Positions 50,603 to 58,976 of a stretch of DNA of 64,000 nucleotides are shown piece by piece. The stretch is taken from contig OZ243946.1 of NCBI GenBank assembly GCA_965214285.1, positions 1,798,001-1,862,000 on the forward strand, written 5' to 3'. Positions within the stretch are counted from its first letter, which is position 1. Every line of letters begins with the position of its first letter. The notes under the pieces were generated by a model, which did not search any database, was not told the DNA's origin, and worked only from the letters and a program-made list of their open reading frames with translations. This stretch comes from G963422745 sp965214285. GTDB taxonomy: Bacteria > Actinomycetota > Acidimicrobiia > Acidimicrobiales > Aldehydirespiratoraceae. The position numbers and the translations under genes are program-made.

Positions 50603-51489
50603 ACCCGCAGACCCCGCCGGGCGCGCACACCTCGCCGAGCGCGACGACGGCGGGCGCGGGCATCAGCATCCGCGGCCTGCGGGTGCGATTCGACGGCAGC
50701 GTGGTGCTCGCAGGCGTCGACCTCGACGTGGGGCCGGGCGAGTGGGTGAACGTGATCGGCCCCAACGGCGCAGGCAAGACCACGCTGCTGCGCTCGATGC
50801 TCGGAGCGGTCCGCCACGACGGCAGCATCAGCATCGAAGGCCGCAACGGCCTGCGCCCGATGGCCCGGGCCCGCTCGCTGGCCTACGTGCCGCAGAGCCC
50901 GGTGATGCCGCCGGCGATGCTGGTGGTCGACTACGTGCTGCTGGGCCGAACGCCGCACCGGGGCGTGTTCTCCGCCGACACCGCCGAGGATCTGGCGGTA
51001 GCAGCCGAGGTGCTGGAGCGCCTCGACCTCGCGGGGCTCGCCGAGCGGCACGTGGGCTCGCTCTCGGGCGGCGAACGCCAGCGGGCCGTGCTGGCGAGGG
51101 CACTGGCCCAGCAGGCGCCGATCCTGTTGCTCGACGAGCCCACCACGGCGCTGGACCTCGGCCATCAGCAGGCGGTGCTCGACCTCGTGGACCAGCTGCG
51201 CGGCGAGCGCAGGCTCACGGTGCTGGCCACCCTGCACGACCTCACGCTGGCCGCCCGCTACGGCGACCGGGTGGCGCTGCTCGCAGCCGGCAGAATCACA
51301 GCCGATGGACCGCCACGAGATGTGCTCAGCGAAGAATCGATCCGCCGGCGCTTCGGCGCGGAGGTGAAGGTGCTCGACGACCCCGACGGCCCGGTGATCG
51401 TGCCCCGCCGCAGCACCGCCGGCGAGCCCGACAGCACCGCAAGCCCAGGCGAGTCAGGCAGCACCGCCGGCGAAGGGGGGCAGCGATGA
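50599..51489 (+). CDS. btuD: Cobalamin ABC transporter ATP-binding protein
   Basis: 296 aa from GTG 50599 (overlapping the permease stop, GTGA). Walker A GPNGAGKTT, signature SLSGGERQR, Walker B LLLDEPTTALD and the LHD switch. FecE/BtuD-type importer ATPase. The C-terminal tail of about 40 residues is Ser/Gly/Pro-rich and probably disordered. It overlaps the adenosyltransferase gene by 4 nt (51486-51489). Confidence 0.93.
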   Translation: MNPQTPPGAHTSPSATTAGAGISIRGLRVRFDGSVVLAGVDLDVGPGEWVNVIGPNGAGKTTLLRSMLGAVRHDGSISIEGRNGLRPMARARSLAYVPQSPVMPPAMLVVDYVLLGRTPHRGVFSADTAEDLAVAAEVLERLDLAGLAERHVGSLSGGERQRAVLARALAQQAPILLLDEPTTALDLGHQQAVLDLVDQLRGERRLTVLATLHDLTLAARYGDRVALLAAGRITADGPPRDVLSEESIRRRFGAEVKVLDDPDGPVIVPRRSTAGEPDSTASPGESGSTAGEGGQR

Positions 51490-52097
51490 GCGACACGCCC
51501 ACCGCCGAAGACCCCGCCGCGGGCGATCCGCCCGCCGCCGAGCCCCCGACCGAGGACCCCCGGCCCTCGGGGCTGCGGACGGCGCGCAGCCTGGTGCTGG
51601 TCAACACCGGCGACGGCAAGGGCAAGTCCACGGCAGCTTTCGGGGTGGCCATGCGGGCGCGTGCCCGGGACTGGCCGGTGGCGGTGGTGCAGTTCCTCAA
51701 GAGCGACGATTGGGTGACCGGCGAGCAGCTCACCGCCGAGCGGCTCGGCATTGACTTCATGTCGCTGGGCGAGGGCTTCACCTGGGACAGCGACGACCTC
51801 GACAAAGACGAGGCCGAGGCCCGCGAGGCCTGGCGCATCGGCAGGGGACTGGTGGAGGCGGGCGAGCACCGGCTGGTGGTGTTCGACGAGATCACCTACC
51901 CGCTCAACTGGGGCTGGATCGACGCGGCCGAGGCCGAGGCGGTGTTCCGGGCTCGCCCGGAGCGGGTGTCGCTGGTGCTCACCGGGCGCGACGCGCCGCA
52001 GTGGATGATCGACATGGCCGACACCGTCACCGAGATGCGCAGCGTCAAGCACGCCTACGAATCCGGCATCGCCGCCAAGAAGGGCATCGACTTCTGA
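51486..52097 (+). CDS. cobO: Cob(I)yrinic acid a,c-diamide adenosyltransferase (CobA/CobO type)
   Basis: 203 aa from ATG 51486. After an acidic/Pro-rich N-terminus comes the P-loop NTGDGKGKSTAAFG, then VVQFLKSDDW and VFDEITYPLNWGW, all typical of BtuR/CobO/CobA(Salmonella)-type enzymes. It adenosylates corrinoids to give adenosylcobalamin or its precursors. Last gene of the riboswitch-led operon, and the source of cofactor for the mutase at 7.2-8.8 kb. Confidence 0.93.
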   Translation: MSDTPTAEDPAAGDPPAAEPPTEDPRPSGLRTARSLVLVNTGDGKGKSTAAFGVAMRARARDWPVAVVQFLKSDDWVTGEQLTAERLGIDFMSLGEGFTWDSDDLDKDEAEAREAWRIGRGLVEAGEHRLVVFDEITYPLNWGWIDAAEAEAVFRARPERVSLVLTGRDAPQWMIDMADTVTEMRSVKHAYESGIAAKKGIDF

Positions 52098-52160
52098 GCG
52101 GCGGCCTTGCCTGTGCCGTCGCACGGACCCCGCCGGCGGCGAGCGACCGGCGGGAACGGC

Positions 52161-53834
52161 TCAGTCGAGCAGCCCCCACTCCTCGCGGCCGTAGCGCTCG
52201 ATCAGCTCCAGCATGATGTCGGCCTCGGCGGTGCCGGTGCGGGGGCTCATGAAGATCAGCCGGAAGCAGTTCACGCCGTTGACGGGCTGAAAGCCGATCA
52301 GGGAGCTGCCGTCGGCCTGCATCCGGGCCTTGACCCGCGGTGCCAGGGCGTTCAGCCTGCCGAGCGCCTGGGCCGACAGCCCGCCGGGCAGCCCGTCGGG
52401 CGATTCGTCGCACGACTCAGAGCCGGCCAGAGCAGCACCGGTCTCGGCGGCACTGCCGAAGCGCAGCGGACGCAGCTCGGGCGGCACCCAGACCACGCAG
52501 ACGTTGGCGAACGAGCCCTCGACCACCGCTGCGAAGCGCCCGCCGCCGGCACGGATCCGACGGCGCACGTGGTCGGCCACCGAAACGGCATGGTCGATGC
52601 GCGCCGCAAAGCCGGCATCGCCGCGGGCCTTCCAGGCGAGCCAGAGCTTCAGCACGTCGGCCCGGCGGCCGCACATGAAGCCGGAGTCGCCGGGGTCGTA
52701 GTCGCCGTGCAGCTTGTCGGGCTGGAACAGGTAGTCGGCGCCGACGGCGAAGGCCTCCGCCAGGCACCGCGGCTCGCGCACCAGCAGCACCGAGCACTGC
52801 TGGGTCATGCCCATCATCTTGTGGAGGTTCCAGTTCAGCGAATCGGCCCGCTCGACGCCCGCGAGCAGATGGCGCAGGCGCGGCGAGAACAGGGCGGACG
52901 CCCCGTAGGCGCCGTCCACGTGCAGCCACACGCCGGCCTCCGCGCAGGCCTCCGCGATCGGCTCCAGCGGGTCAAAGGCCCCGGTCACGGTCGTGCCCGC
53001 CGTCGCCACCACCGCCACTGTGTCGTCGTGAGCGGCGAGCAGGCCGGCCAGCGCCTCGGGGCGCATGGCGCCTGAGGCGTCGCAGGGCACGGGCACCACC
53101 CGGTCAAGCCCGATCCCCATCACCGCAGCGGCCTTGGAGGTTGCGTAGTGGCCGCTCTGGCCGACCAGGATCGTCTCGGTGCTGCCTGCGGTGCCCTGGG
53201 TGAGCGACTCGGGCCGGGCACGGTGACGAGCGAGCTGCAGCGCATGCAACAGCGCCAGCGACCCCCCGGCGGTGAAGATGCCCGGCGGCGGGCCTGCGCT
53301 GACGGCGCCGGCGGGGCTGACCGGGCCTGCGGGGACGGCAGGTTCGGCGGGGCTGACCGGGCCTGCGGGGACGGCAGGTTCGGCGGGGCCGGCGACTCGG
53401 CCGTCTGATGCCGGGAAGCCTGCGAGGCGGGCCAGCTTGTCGAGCACAGCCCGCTCCAGCAGCGTGAACACCGGAGCGATCTCATATGTCGCCGCGGAGG
53501 TGTTGAGGGCCGCGCCCAGCCAGTCGCCCGCCACCGCCAGCGGATCGGCGGCGGCGAAGTTCTGGTTGACGAACAGCGGGTGATCGGTGCGCACCGAGCG
53601 ACCCACGATGCTCTCGACTGCGGCCAGCACGGCATCGCCTGCGTGAGCCGGGGCGTCGTCGGCAAAGCCCAGCCCGACCGAGGAGGCCAGCTCGGCTGCA
53701 ATGACCTCGGGCGATGCGAGGCGCACCACCGGGCACCCGTCGCCGGCCTGGGGCTGCTCGGCCGCCAGGGCCTGCGCCTTGCGGGCGATCCCCTCGAAGA
53801 GGCGCCGGGCCGGCTCGTCGAGCTGCTCTGGCAT
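52161..53834 (-). CDS. PLP-dependent group II decarboxylase (glutamate/aromatic amino acid type)
   Basis: 557 aa from ATG 53834 (MPEQLDEPARRL); a GTG six codons earlier is possible but has a weaker ribosome-binding site. PLP Lys in LNWNLHKMMGMTQQ (about residue 339), the Asp of HVDGAYG (about 307), FVNQNFAAADPLAVAGDWLG near the N-terminus. The family includes decarboxylases of glutamate, aspartate, DABA, tyrosine and tryptophan. A Pro/Ala-rich insertion at about residues 148-180 carries a perfect 12-residue tandem repeat and differs from the rest of the family. No operon partner on its strand. Substrate not predictable. Confidence 0.88.
   Translation of the reverse strand: MPEQLDEPARRLFEGIARKAQALAAEQPQAGDGCPVVRLASPEVIAAELASSVGLGFADDAPAHAGDAVLAAVESIVGRSVRTDHPLFVNQNFAAADPLAVAGDWLGAALNTSAATYEIAPVFTLLERAVLDKLARLAGFPASDGRVAGPAEPAVPAGPVSPAEPAVPAGPVSPAGAVSAGPPPGIFTAGGSLALLHALQLARHRARPESLTQGTAGSTETILVGQSGHYATSKAAAVMGIGLDRVVPVPCDASGAMRPEALAGLLAAHDDTVAVVATAGTTVTGAFDPLEPIAEACAEAGVWLHVDGAYGASALFSPRLRHLLAGVERADSLNWNLHKMMGMTQQCSVLLVREPRCLAEAFAVGADYLFQPDKLHGDYDPGDSGFMCGRRADVLKLWLAWKARGDAGFAARIDHAVSVADHVRRRIRAGGGRFAAVVEGSFANVCVVWVPPELRPLRFGSAAETGAALAGSESCDESPDGLPGGLSAQALGRLNALAPRVKARMQADGSSLIGFQPVNGVNCFRLIFMSPRTGTAEADIMLELIERYGREEWGLLD
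53311..53382. repeat. Two perfect 36-bp tandem repeats inside the decarboxylase gene
   Basis: Units 53311-53346 and 53347-53382 are identical and encode EPAVPAGPVSPA twice in the Pro/Ala-rich insertion. A partial third unit follows. A whole number of codons per unit means changes in repeat number would keep the frame. Confidence 0.92.
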
Positions 53835-53859
53835 CAGCGCCCCGCCGTGCACGCCCTGC

Positions 53860-53893
53860 GCAGCGATCTGTGCAGCGATCTGTGCAGCGATCC
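53860..53893. repeat. 12-bp tandem repeat upstream of the decarboxylase gene
   Basis: GCAGCGATCTGT occurs twice in succession, followed by a 10-bp partial third unit. It lies in the 5' region of the decarboxylase gene just upstream of the alternative GTG start at 53852. Confidence 0.75.
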
Positions 53894-54105
53894 GAGCGGC
53901 ACCGAACCGAGAGTGCTTCCAGGGCTGCTCAAGGTGCCATTTGCGGTCATTGCGCGCAGCCTAGAGTTGGCCCATCGACGACTCCACGCCACCCCCGGAC
54001 CCCACGGCGCCTCGGCAGGACTCGTGGCCATCCCCCGAAGCCGAGGATCCTGTCACTCAGGACTCCGAGACAGACCCGCAGGATTCCGCTGCTACCGGGC
54101 ATGAC

Positions 54106-55425
54106 ATGTGGTCGTCGCAGGGCAACCGCGATCCTGCCGCCCGGGATTCCGAGACGGATCCGCAGCCGTGGTGGTCGTCGCCGGACCCTGAGGCCGGCCA
54201 GCAGGGGCAGTCGTCGGACCCTGCGCCGTCCTGGGATGCCGGGGACTTCACGGCCCAGCAGGCCCCGGCCCCGCAGCACGCACACGGGCAGTTCCTCGCA
54301 GCCGATCCGGCCCCGGTCGAGCTGCCCCGCGCCGAACCAGGGCCCGAGTACAGCTACCACGAGGCCGACCGAGAGGCGCATCGTTTCCTCGCGGCCCTGG
54401 CTGCCGGGCGCGAGACCGAGCGCCGCGAGGACCCGCTGGAGCACGTGCTGGACAATCAGCTCCTGATGCTGTTCTCGCCCGAGGTGACGGCGGCGTTTGC
54501 CGGCTTCATGGAGCGCATGCCCGAGCCCCGCCGGCAAGCCTGGGCCGAGCTGCTCTCGGGCGGCGTGCGAGCCGATGCGTTCGGCCCGCTCACCCTCGCC
54601 GAGCGGCGCGACGAGCGAGAAGTGGCGATTGCCTTGGCGAAGGCCCGCCGGGTCCTGATCGTCAACACCGCCCTCGGCGTGATCGCGCTGGCCGTCGTGG
54701 CCGTCGGCGGCTGGTTCGGCTACCGAACCTTTATCGCCGAGGAGGCCCGCACCGCGGGCGCCATCCGCTTCGCCGAGCCCGCCGACGCCGGCGGCGACAA
54801 CGGCGCTTCGGGCGGCGCCGTGGCGGGCGGAGCGCCCGTGGCCGACCCGGAGCTGACCGTGAGCCTCACCGAGAGCATCGCCGTGCTGCGCGGCCAAGGC
54901 ACGGTCGAGGAGCGGGTCGTGGTGCCGCCGCTGGACCGCCTGCCGTACCCGCCCGGCTCTCTGCGGGTCTCGCTGTTCGAGTACGCGGGTGACGGCTATG
55001 CGGCCATCGTCGGCCCGGACGGGTTCGCCCACGACGCCTGCCTGCGGGTCAGCGTGGTCACCGAGGATCTGCGGCCCTTGGACACCGTGACCCACGGCCC
55101 CTGCGATGATCCGGTGGGCCGCGCCCCGGTGGTCGCCTGCATCGGCCCGACGGCGCTGCTGGTCGGCATCGACATCCCGAGCGGCGCCGTGGAGCTGCCT
55201 GAGGGCGGCACGGGATTCGCCGACGCGGTGCGGGTCCAGCTGGTGGCCGATCCCGGCGACGACTACGAGTCGCTCACCCTGCGGGGCGCCATCGAGGTGT
55301 CGGCCGAGAACGTTGCGGTGATCCCGCGCTTCGGGGGCGCGCCGGGAGAGCGGATCGTCTTCGACCTCCCCAGCGGCGGCACGTCCCGCACGGGGGAGTG
55401 CACCTTGACCGCGCCGGCGGCCTGA
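54106..55425 (+). CDS. Single-pass membrane protein with acidic cytoplasmic region, function unknown
   Basis: At least 439 aa from ATG 54106. A disordered N-terminus (about 1-80) rich in Pro/Ser/Asp/Gln, a helical region about 85-180, one membrane span at about 183-204 (LIVNTALGVIALAVVAVGGW), then an extracellular beta-rich domain to the end. The frame stays open to 53967 with protein-like, repeated DSETDPQ motifs but has no ATG, GTG or TTG, so the true start is uncertain. I do not recognise a family. The protein would present its C-terminal half outside the cell. Confidence 0.6.
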   Translation: MWSSQGNRDPAARDSETDPQPWWSSPDPEAGQQGQSSDPAPSWDAGDFTAQQAPAPQHAHGQFLAADPAPVELPRAEPGPEYSYHEADREAHRFLAALAAGRETERREDPLEHVLDNQLLMLFSPEVTAAFAGFMERMPEPRRQAWAELLSGGVRADAFGPLTLAERRDEREVAIALAKARRVLIVNTALGVIALAVVAVGGWFGYRTFIAEEARTAGAIRFAEPADAGGDNGASGGAVAGGAPVADPELTVSLTESIAVLRGQGTVEERVVVPPLDRLPYPPGSLRVSLFEYAGDGYAAIVGPDGFAHDACLRVSVVTEDLRPLDTVTHGPCDDPVGRAPVVACIGPTALLVGIDIPSGAVELPEGGTGFADAVRVQLVADPGDDYESLTLRGAIEVSAENVAVIPRFGGAPGERIVFDLPSGGTSRTGECTLTAPAA

Positions 55426-55506
55426 ATCCCCGCCGGTCTGAACCACCGGCTCAGCCTCCGGCTGCCGAGCGTGGCCGCGGGGGCCGCGGGGCCGCGAAGA
55501 TGCCGC

Positions 55507-55908
55507 TCAGCCGGCGGCCAGCATGGCCGAGAGCTGCTCGCAGAGCCAGTCGAGGTCGTCGGGATCGGGCGAGGGGTCGGCCTTGCGGAAGTCGAAGTCG
55601 GCCATCGAGTTCACCGGCACCACGTGCACATGCGTGTGGGGCACCTCGAAGCCGGCGATGACCAGGCCGATGCGCGCGGGCGAGAGCAGTTCCATCTGGG
55701 CGTTGCCGACCCGCTGGGCCACGGCCATCAGGTGCGAGGCGACCTCGGGCGGCAGGTCGGTCCACTGGTCGATCTCGGCGCGCGGCACCACCAGCGCATG
55801 GCCGCGCGCGAGGGGGCGCGCGTCCATGAACGACACGCAGGTGTCGTCGCGGAAGATGAAACGCGCGGGGATGTCGCCTGAGATGATGCTCGCGAAGATG
55901 CCGGCCAT
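55507..55908 (-). CDS. HIT-family nucleotide hydrolase/transferase
   Basis: 133 aa from ATG 55908. The histidine triad HTHVHVV is at about residue 97-103, preceded by MAGIFASIISGDIPARFIF and DARPLARGHALVVPR, which are standard HIT blocks. The enzyme acts on nucleoside phosphoramidates, dinucleoside polyphosphates or similar. It is divergent from the CDP-alcohol phosphatidyltransferase gene across only 22 bp, so the promoters overlap. Confidence 0.92.
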   Translation of the reverse strand: MAGIFASIISGDIPARFIFRDDTCVSFMDARPLARGHALVVPRAEIDQWTDLPPEVASHLMAVAQRVGNAQMELLSPARIGLVIAGFEVPHTHVHVVPVNSMADFDFRKADPSPDPDDLDWLCEQLSAMLAAG

Positions 55909-55930
55909 CGCCGGATCGTAGGCTGCGAGC

Positions 55931-56650
55931 ATGGACGATGCCGGCCAGGGCGCCGACGGCGGGGCCGACTCGGCCGGCAACGGGGCCGGCGGGGCCGGTG
56001 CGGAGGGCAAGAGGCCGTGCAGCGCTTGCGAGACGGGCAACGACGCCCACAGCCCCAAGCCGCCGGGGATCTTCGAGGACCGGATCCTGACCGTCCCCAA
56101 CCTGATCTCGGTGGCCCGCCTGGCCTGCATCCCCTGGTTCCTGTGGCTGTTGTTCGCAGACGAGAACCGCTGGGCGGCGGCCTGGCTGTGGGGCGCGGTC
56201 GGCGCAACCGACTGGGTGGACGGCTGGTGGGCGCGCCGCTTCGACGTGATCAGCGAGCTGGGCAAGCTCATCGACCCGGTGACCGATCGGGCCGTGCTTA
56301 TCACAGCCGTCGTGGCCGTCGGCATCGACGGCTCGGTGCCGTGGTGGCTGGTGGTGCTCACCCTGGCCCGCGAGGTGCTGGTCGCCATTGCGGGCCTGGC
56401 GCTGGGCGCCCTCGGAGCGCGGCGGATCGACGTCACCTGGTGGGGCAAGTGCGCCACCTTCGGCCTCTACTTCGCCTTCCCGTGCCTGCTGGCAGGCGCC
56501 AGCGGTCACGCTACCGCCGAGGCCTTCCGCCTGGCCGGCTGGGTCTTCGCTGTGCCTTCGCTGGCCTACAGCTACCTGTCCGCCGCCCAGTACGTCCCGC
56601 TGGCCCGCACAGCCCTGCGCCAGGGCCGCAGCGACCGAGACCGCGCCTGA
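55931..56650 (+). CDS. CDP-alcohol phosphatidyltransferase (PgsA-like)
   Basis: 239 aa. The family motif is complete: DWVDGWWARRFDVISELGKL then IDPVTDR, giving the Dx2DGx2ARx8Gx3Dx3D pattern of metal and CDP ligands. Five to six membrane segments follow the N-terminal acidic/Gly-rich tail. This type makes phosphatidylglycerophosphate or cardiolipin; in actinobacteria similar proteins include phosphatidylinositol-phosphate synthases. The name PgsA is reasonable but not certain from sequence alone. Confidence 0.87.
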   Translation: MDDAGQGADGGADSAGNGAGGAGAEGKRPCSACETGNDAHSPKPPGIFEDRILTVPNLISVARLACIPWFLWLLFADENRWAAAWLWGAVGATDWVDGWWARRFDVISELGKLIDPVTDRAVLITAVVAVGIDGSVPWWLVVLTLAREVLVAIAGLALGALGARRIDVTWWGKCATFGLYFAFPCLLAGASGHATAEAFRLAGWVFAVPSLAYSYLSAAQYVPLARTALRQGRSDRDRA

Positions 56651-56867
56651 CCCGCCAGGCAGGCCTACCGAGGCCTTGGCTGAAGCGGGCAGGCTAGGGC
56701 GGCGGGCCGGATCGCCACGCCGGGCCGCTGAGCGGACGAACCCGCCAGTGGTCGGTCCGGCCGCCGGGCGCCCGCTGCCCGACCCGTCTCTGCGGGGCTC
56801 ACCGGCCGGGGGATGGCCCATTCCAGCCTGTCGCTTGGGGCCTCCAAGCGGGATCTGACGAAACCCC

Positions 56868-56912
56868 TTTGCACGCATCGCGCATCGTGTACTATGCACA
56901 TGACCTAGGTCA
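56868..56912 (+). promoter_or_regulatory. Promoter and palindromic operator candidate for the secreted protein gene
   Basis: A -35-like TTTGCA (56868-56873) and a -10 TACTAT (56890-56895) with a 16-bp spacer. The perfect 12-bp palindrome TGACCTAGGTCA (56901-56912) follows at about the transcription start, a position suited to repression. It lies about 40 bp upstream of the ATG at 56952. The rest of the 301-bp gap before it holds nothing I can identify. Confidence 0.55.
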
Positions 56913-56951
56913 TCCGACCGAGGCCAACCCTTCCGATCAAGGGGCAAGATC

Positions 56952-57371
56952 ATGAGATTCCTGAGAGCCCTGAGCGGCGTGATTGCCGCTCTGTCGCTGG
57001 TGGTCGCCACAGCAGCACCCGTCAGCACACACAGCGGCCCAAACCACCAGGAGGACGTCTGGGGCCTGTTGGTGAACTTTCACGAGCATGTCGACGAGGA
57101 CACCGTCTGGGGCAAATGGCGCATACAGTTCCCCGGTACCTACAACTGGGACGGCATCATCTCTGCCAGTGTCCGTGATGTGCACACCGACGGGAACTGT
57201 GTGTGGGCCGTCTACAGGGATGGAGGCCAGAACTTCCATCAGGCACAGTCCTGCCGGCATTGGACGAACCATCTGTTCTTCGACCAGACGGGCAACTCGT
57301 GGGCGCAGGTTCGGGTTAATCGACCTGGCATCAACGATCCGGTCGACTGGCGCGTCATTGTCGCCTACTGA
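56952..57371 (+). CDS. Small secreted protein, unknown family
   Basis: 139 aa. Signal peptide at about 1-26 (LRALSGVIAALSLVVATAAPVS), then a 110-residue domain rich in Trp, His and Asn with two Cys (GNCVW and QSCRHW) that could pair. No membrane segment afterwards. The next gene (57398) encodes a lipoprotein related to the one that precedes the phospholipase-like gene at 19.8 kb, so a small secreted protein plus this lipoprotein type occurs twice in the window. No function assigned. Confidence 0.7.
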   Translation: MRFLRALSGVIAALSLVVATAAPVSTHSGPNHQEDVWGLLVNFHEHVDEDTVWGKWRIQFPGTYNWDGIISASVRDVHTDGNCVWAVYRDGGQNFHQAQSCRHWTNHLFFDQTGNSWAQVRVNRPGINDPVDWRVIVAY

Positions 57372-57397
57372 CCCCGTCTCGCTGGGGGTCTGGCCTG

Positions 57398-58525
57398 ATG
57401 ATGGGGTGGAGGCCTGACGCGCTTGGCGTGTGGTGGCTGCTGGCTGCGTTTGTCGTGGTTGCAGGGGTGGCTTGTACTGGCACGGGTTCGGAGTCGGCGG
57501 AGGATCCGGTCGCTGCTGAGGCCGCGTCTGGAGGGGCCGAGAGGGACGGCGCTGAGGTGACGGCGACGGTCTCGGAGGCCGGGTCGCAGGCCGCCGACGG
57601 TGCCGATCTCGAAGGGGCCGATCCAGAGTTGAGCGATGCCGATGACGGGGAGCCGGAGTGGTTCACGCCTTATGAGGAGCGGGTCTACCCGCTGTCGGCC
57701 TTCATCGGGGAACTGGAAGCAGAGCTGTTTCCCGAGCAGCACGCGGCTTCCTCCGAGCCGATGGTCGCGAAAGAGGCGATGACCCTTGAGTGCATGACCG
57801 AGCAGGGGTTCCGCTATGAGGTGGTTGACTACGCTGCCATTGAGGCCGACATCGACGCTGCGAGGCCGAGGATGTCCGACGAGGAAGTCATGACGACGCA
57901 GGGCTACGGGTTCGCTGCCAGCCTTGGCGTGCCGCACGTGACCGAGTCCAGCTATGTGGATCCCAACGATGCGATCAAAGCCGGGTTGTCCGCCGAGGAA
58001 TTGGAAGCATGGGAACGGCAATGGGTGGTGTGCCGTCTCCGCGCAGACGCCTGGTTTGACTCGCCCGGGATCGTCCACAACGTGCTCTGGGAGGACAGAC
58101 AGGCTCTGCGGGAGCGGATAGATGCGGATCCCAGGGTGGTGGAGGCCCACGCGGCGTGGTCCGGGTGCATGGCAGAGCGCGGCCACAACTACGTCACCCA
58201 GGACGAGATCGGCGAGTATCTCGACGGCATCGCGAGTCCCTTGCTGGATCGTCTGCGGGCGTTGGGCGGGCCGGATCATATTGACGCGGCCTTCCAGGCA
58301 GACCTAGATGCCTTGCTGGCCATAGAGGTCGAGATAGCGGCAGCGGACGTGGCCTGCAGCAAGCGGTTGGACCAGGTGGTCTACGAGGCCACCCGGGACC
58401 ATCAGCAGAGGTTTGTGGACGAGAACCAGGACAGGCTGGCGCTGCTGCGCGAGGAGATCCCTACCATGACAGTCCCCATCCCTCCGCCTGAGGTCATCTG
58501 GCAGGAGATCTGGGGGAGCAACTGA
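57398..58525 (+). CDS. Putative lipoprotein, distant member of the Cys-Met...Gly-aromatic family
   Basis: 375 aa. Lipobox VAGVAC near residue 26 and an acidic linker. It shares blocks with the protein at 18678: LECMTEQGFRYEVV, DPNDAIKAGLSAEELEAWER, SGCMAERGHNYVT and EIAAADVAC with the long terminal helix. Compared with the lipoproteins at 11-13 and 35-37 kb, the C-M-x-x-x-G-aromatic motif and final helix are conserved but the middle is different. Located 26 nt after a small secreted protein gene. Function unknown. Confidence 0.72.
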   Translation: MMGWRPDALGVWWLLAAFVVVAGVACTGTGSESAEDPVAAEAASGGAERDGAEVTATVSEAGSQAADGADLEGADPELSDADDGEPEWFTPYEERVYPLSAFIGELEAELFPEQHAASSEPMVAKEAMTLECMTEQGFRYEVVDYAAIEADIDAARPRMSDEEVMTTQGYGFAASLGVPHVTESSYVDPNDAIKAGLSAEELEAWERQWVVCRLRADAWFDSPGIVHNVLWEDRQALRERIDADPRVVEAHAAWSGCMAERGHNYVTQDEIGEYLDGIASPLLDRLRALGGPDHIDAAFQADLDALLAIEVEIAAADVACSKRLDQVVYEATRDHQQRFVDENQDRLALLREEIPTMTVPIPPPEVIWQEIWGSN

Positions 58526-58976
58526 CAGCCGATCTGCGAATCAGCGCGAGCATCGGCCTTCTAGGCACCGCCGAGGGCGCCATCTTCTCGCCCCTTGAAC
58601 TCGACAGGCTGCTTGATCTTGCCGCTGCGGGATATCGCGCATCGTGGACGGCCAGCGCGAGCCGCTGGCGAGCCCGCCCGGGCCGCGCCCGGTCGCTGGC
58701 TGAGCACTTGTCTCAGTCGTCTTGCTGGCCGGCGCTGGTGTGTGCCAGTGCCAACCCCGACAAGGCAGCCGAGGCGGTCCCGACCCATAACCGCCCGCGG
58801 GGGCAGGGCTGCGGATGCTGCGGTGGCCCGGCTGCGCTTTCTGGCGGCTCGTCGGGTGACGCATCCCCGCCGCGGGGTCTCAGCCTTGCCGATGCCCTGA
58901 ACCGTCACATGCCGATGTCCCACAACCTCACGACGGTTTGGGTTTGAGCCGCTGGGCTCCGGCCTGGTTGGGCCGG
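58526..58976. other. 451-bp gap with no supportable gene
   Basis: Between the lipoprotein gene and the amidase gene, which converge on it. Short open frames exist on both strands but have no recognisable product, ribosome-binding site or codon pattern. A decayed gene is possible but cannot be shown. Confidence 0.45.

Noticed and set aside
58541..58923. Overlapping short frames on both strands between the lipoprotein and amidase genes
   Set aside because: No domain, signal peptide, ribosome-binding site or conserved composition supports any of them.
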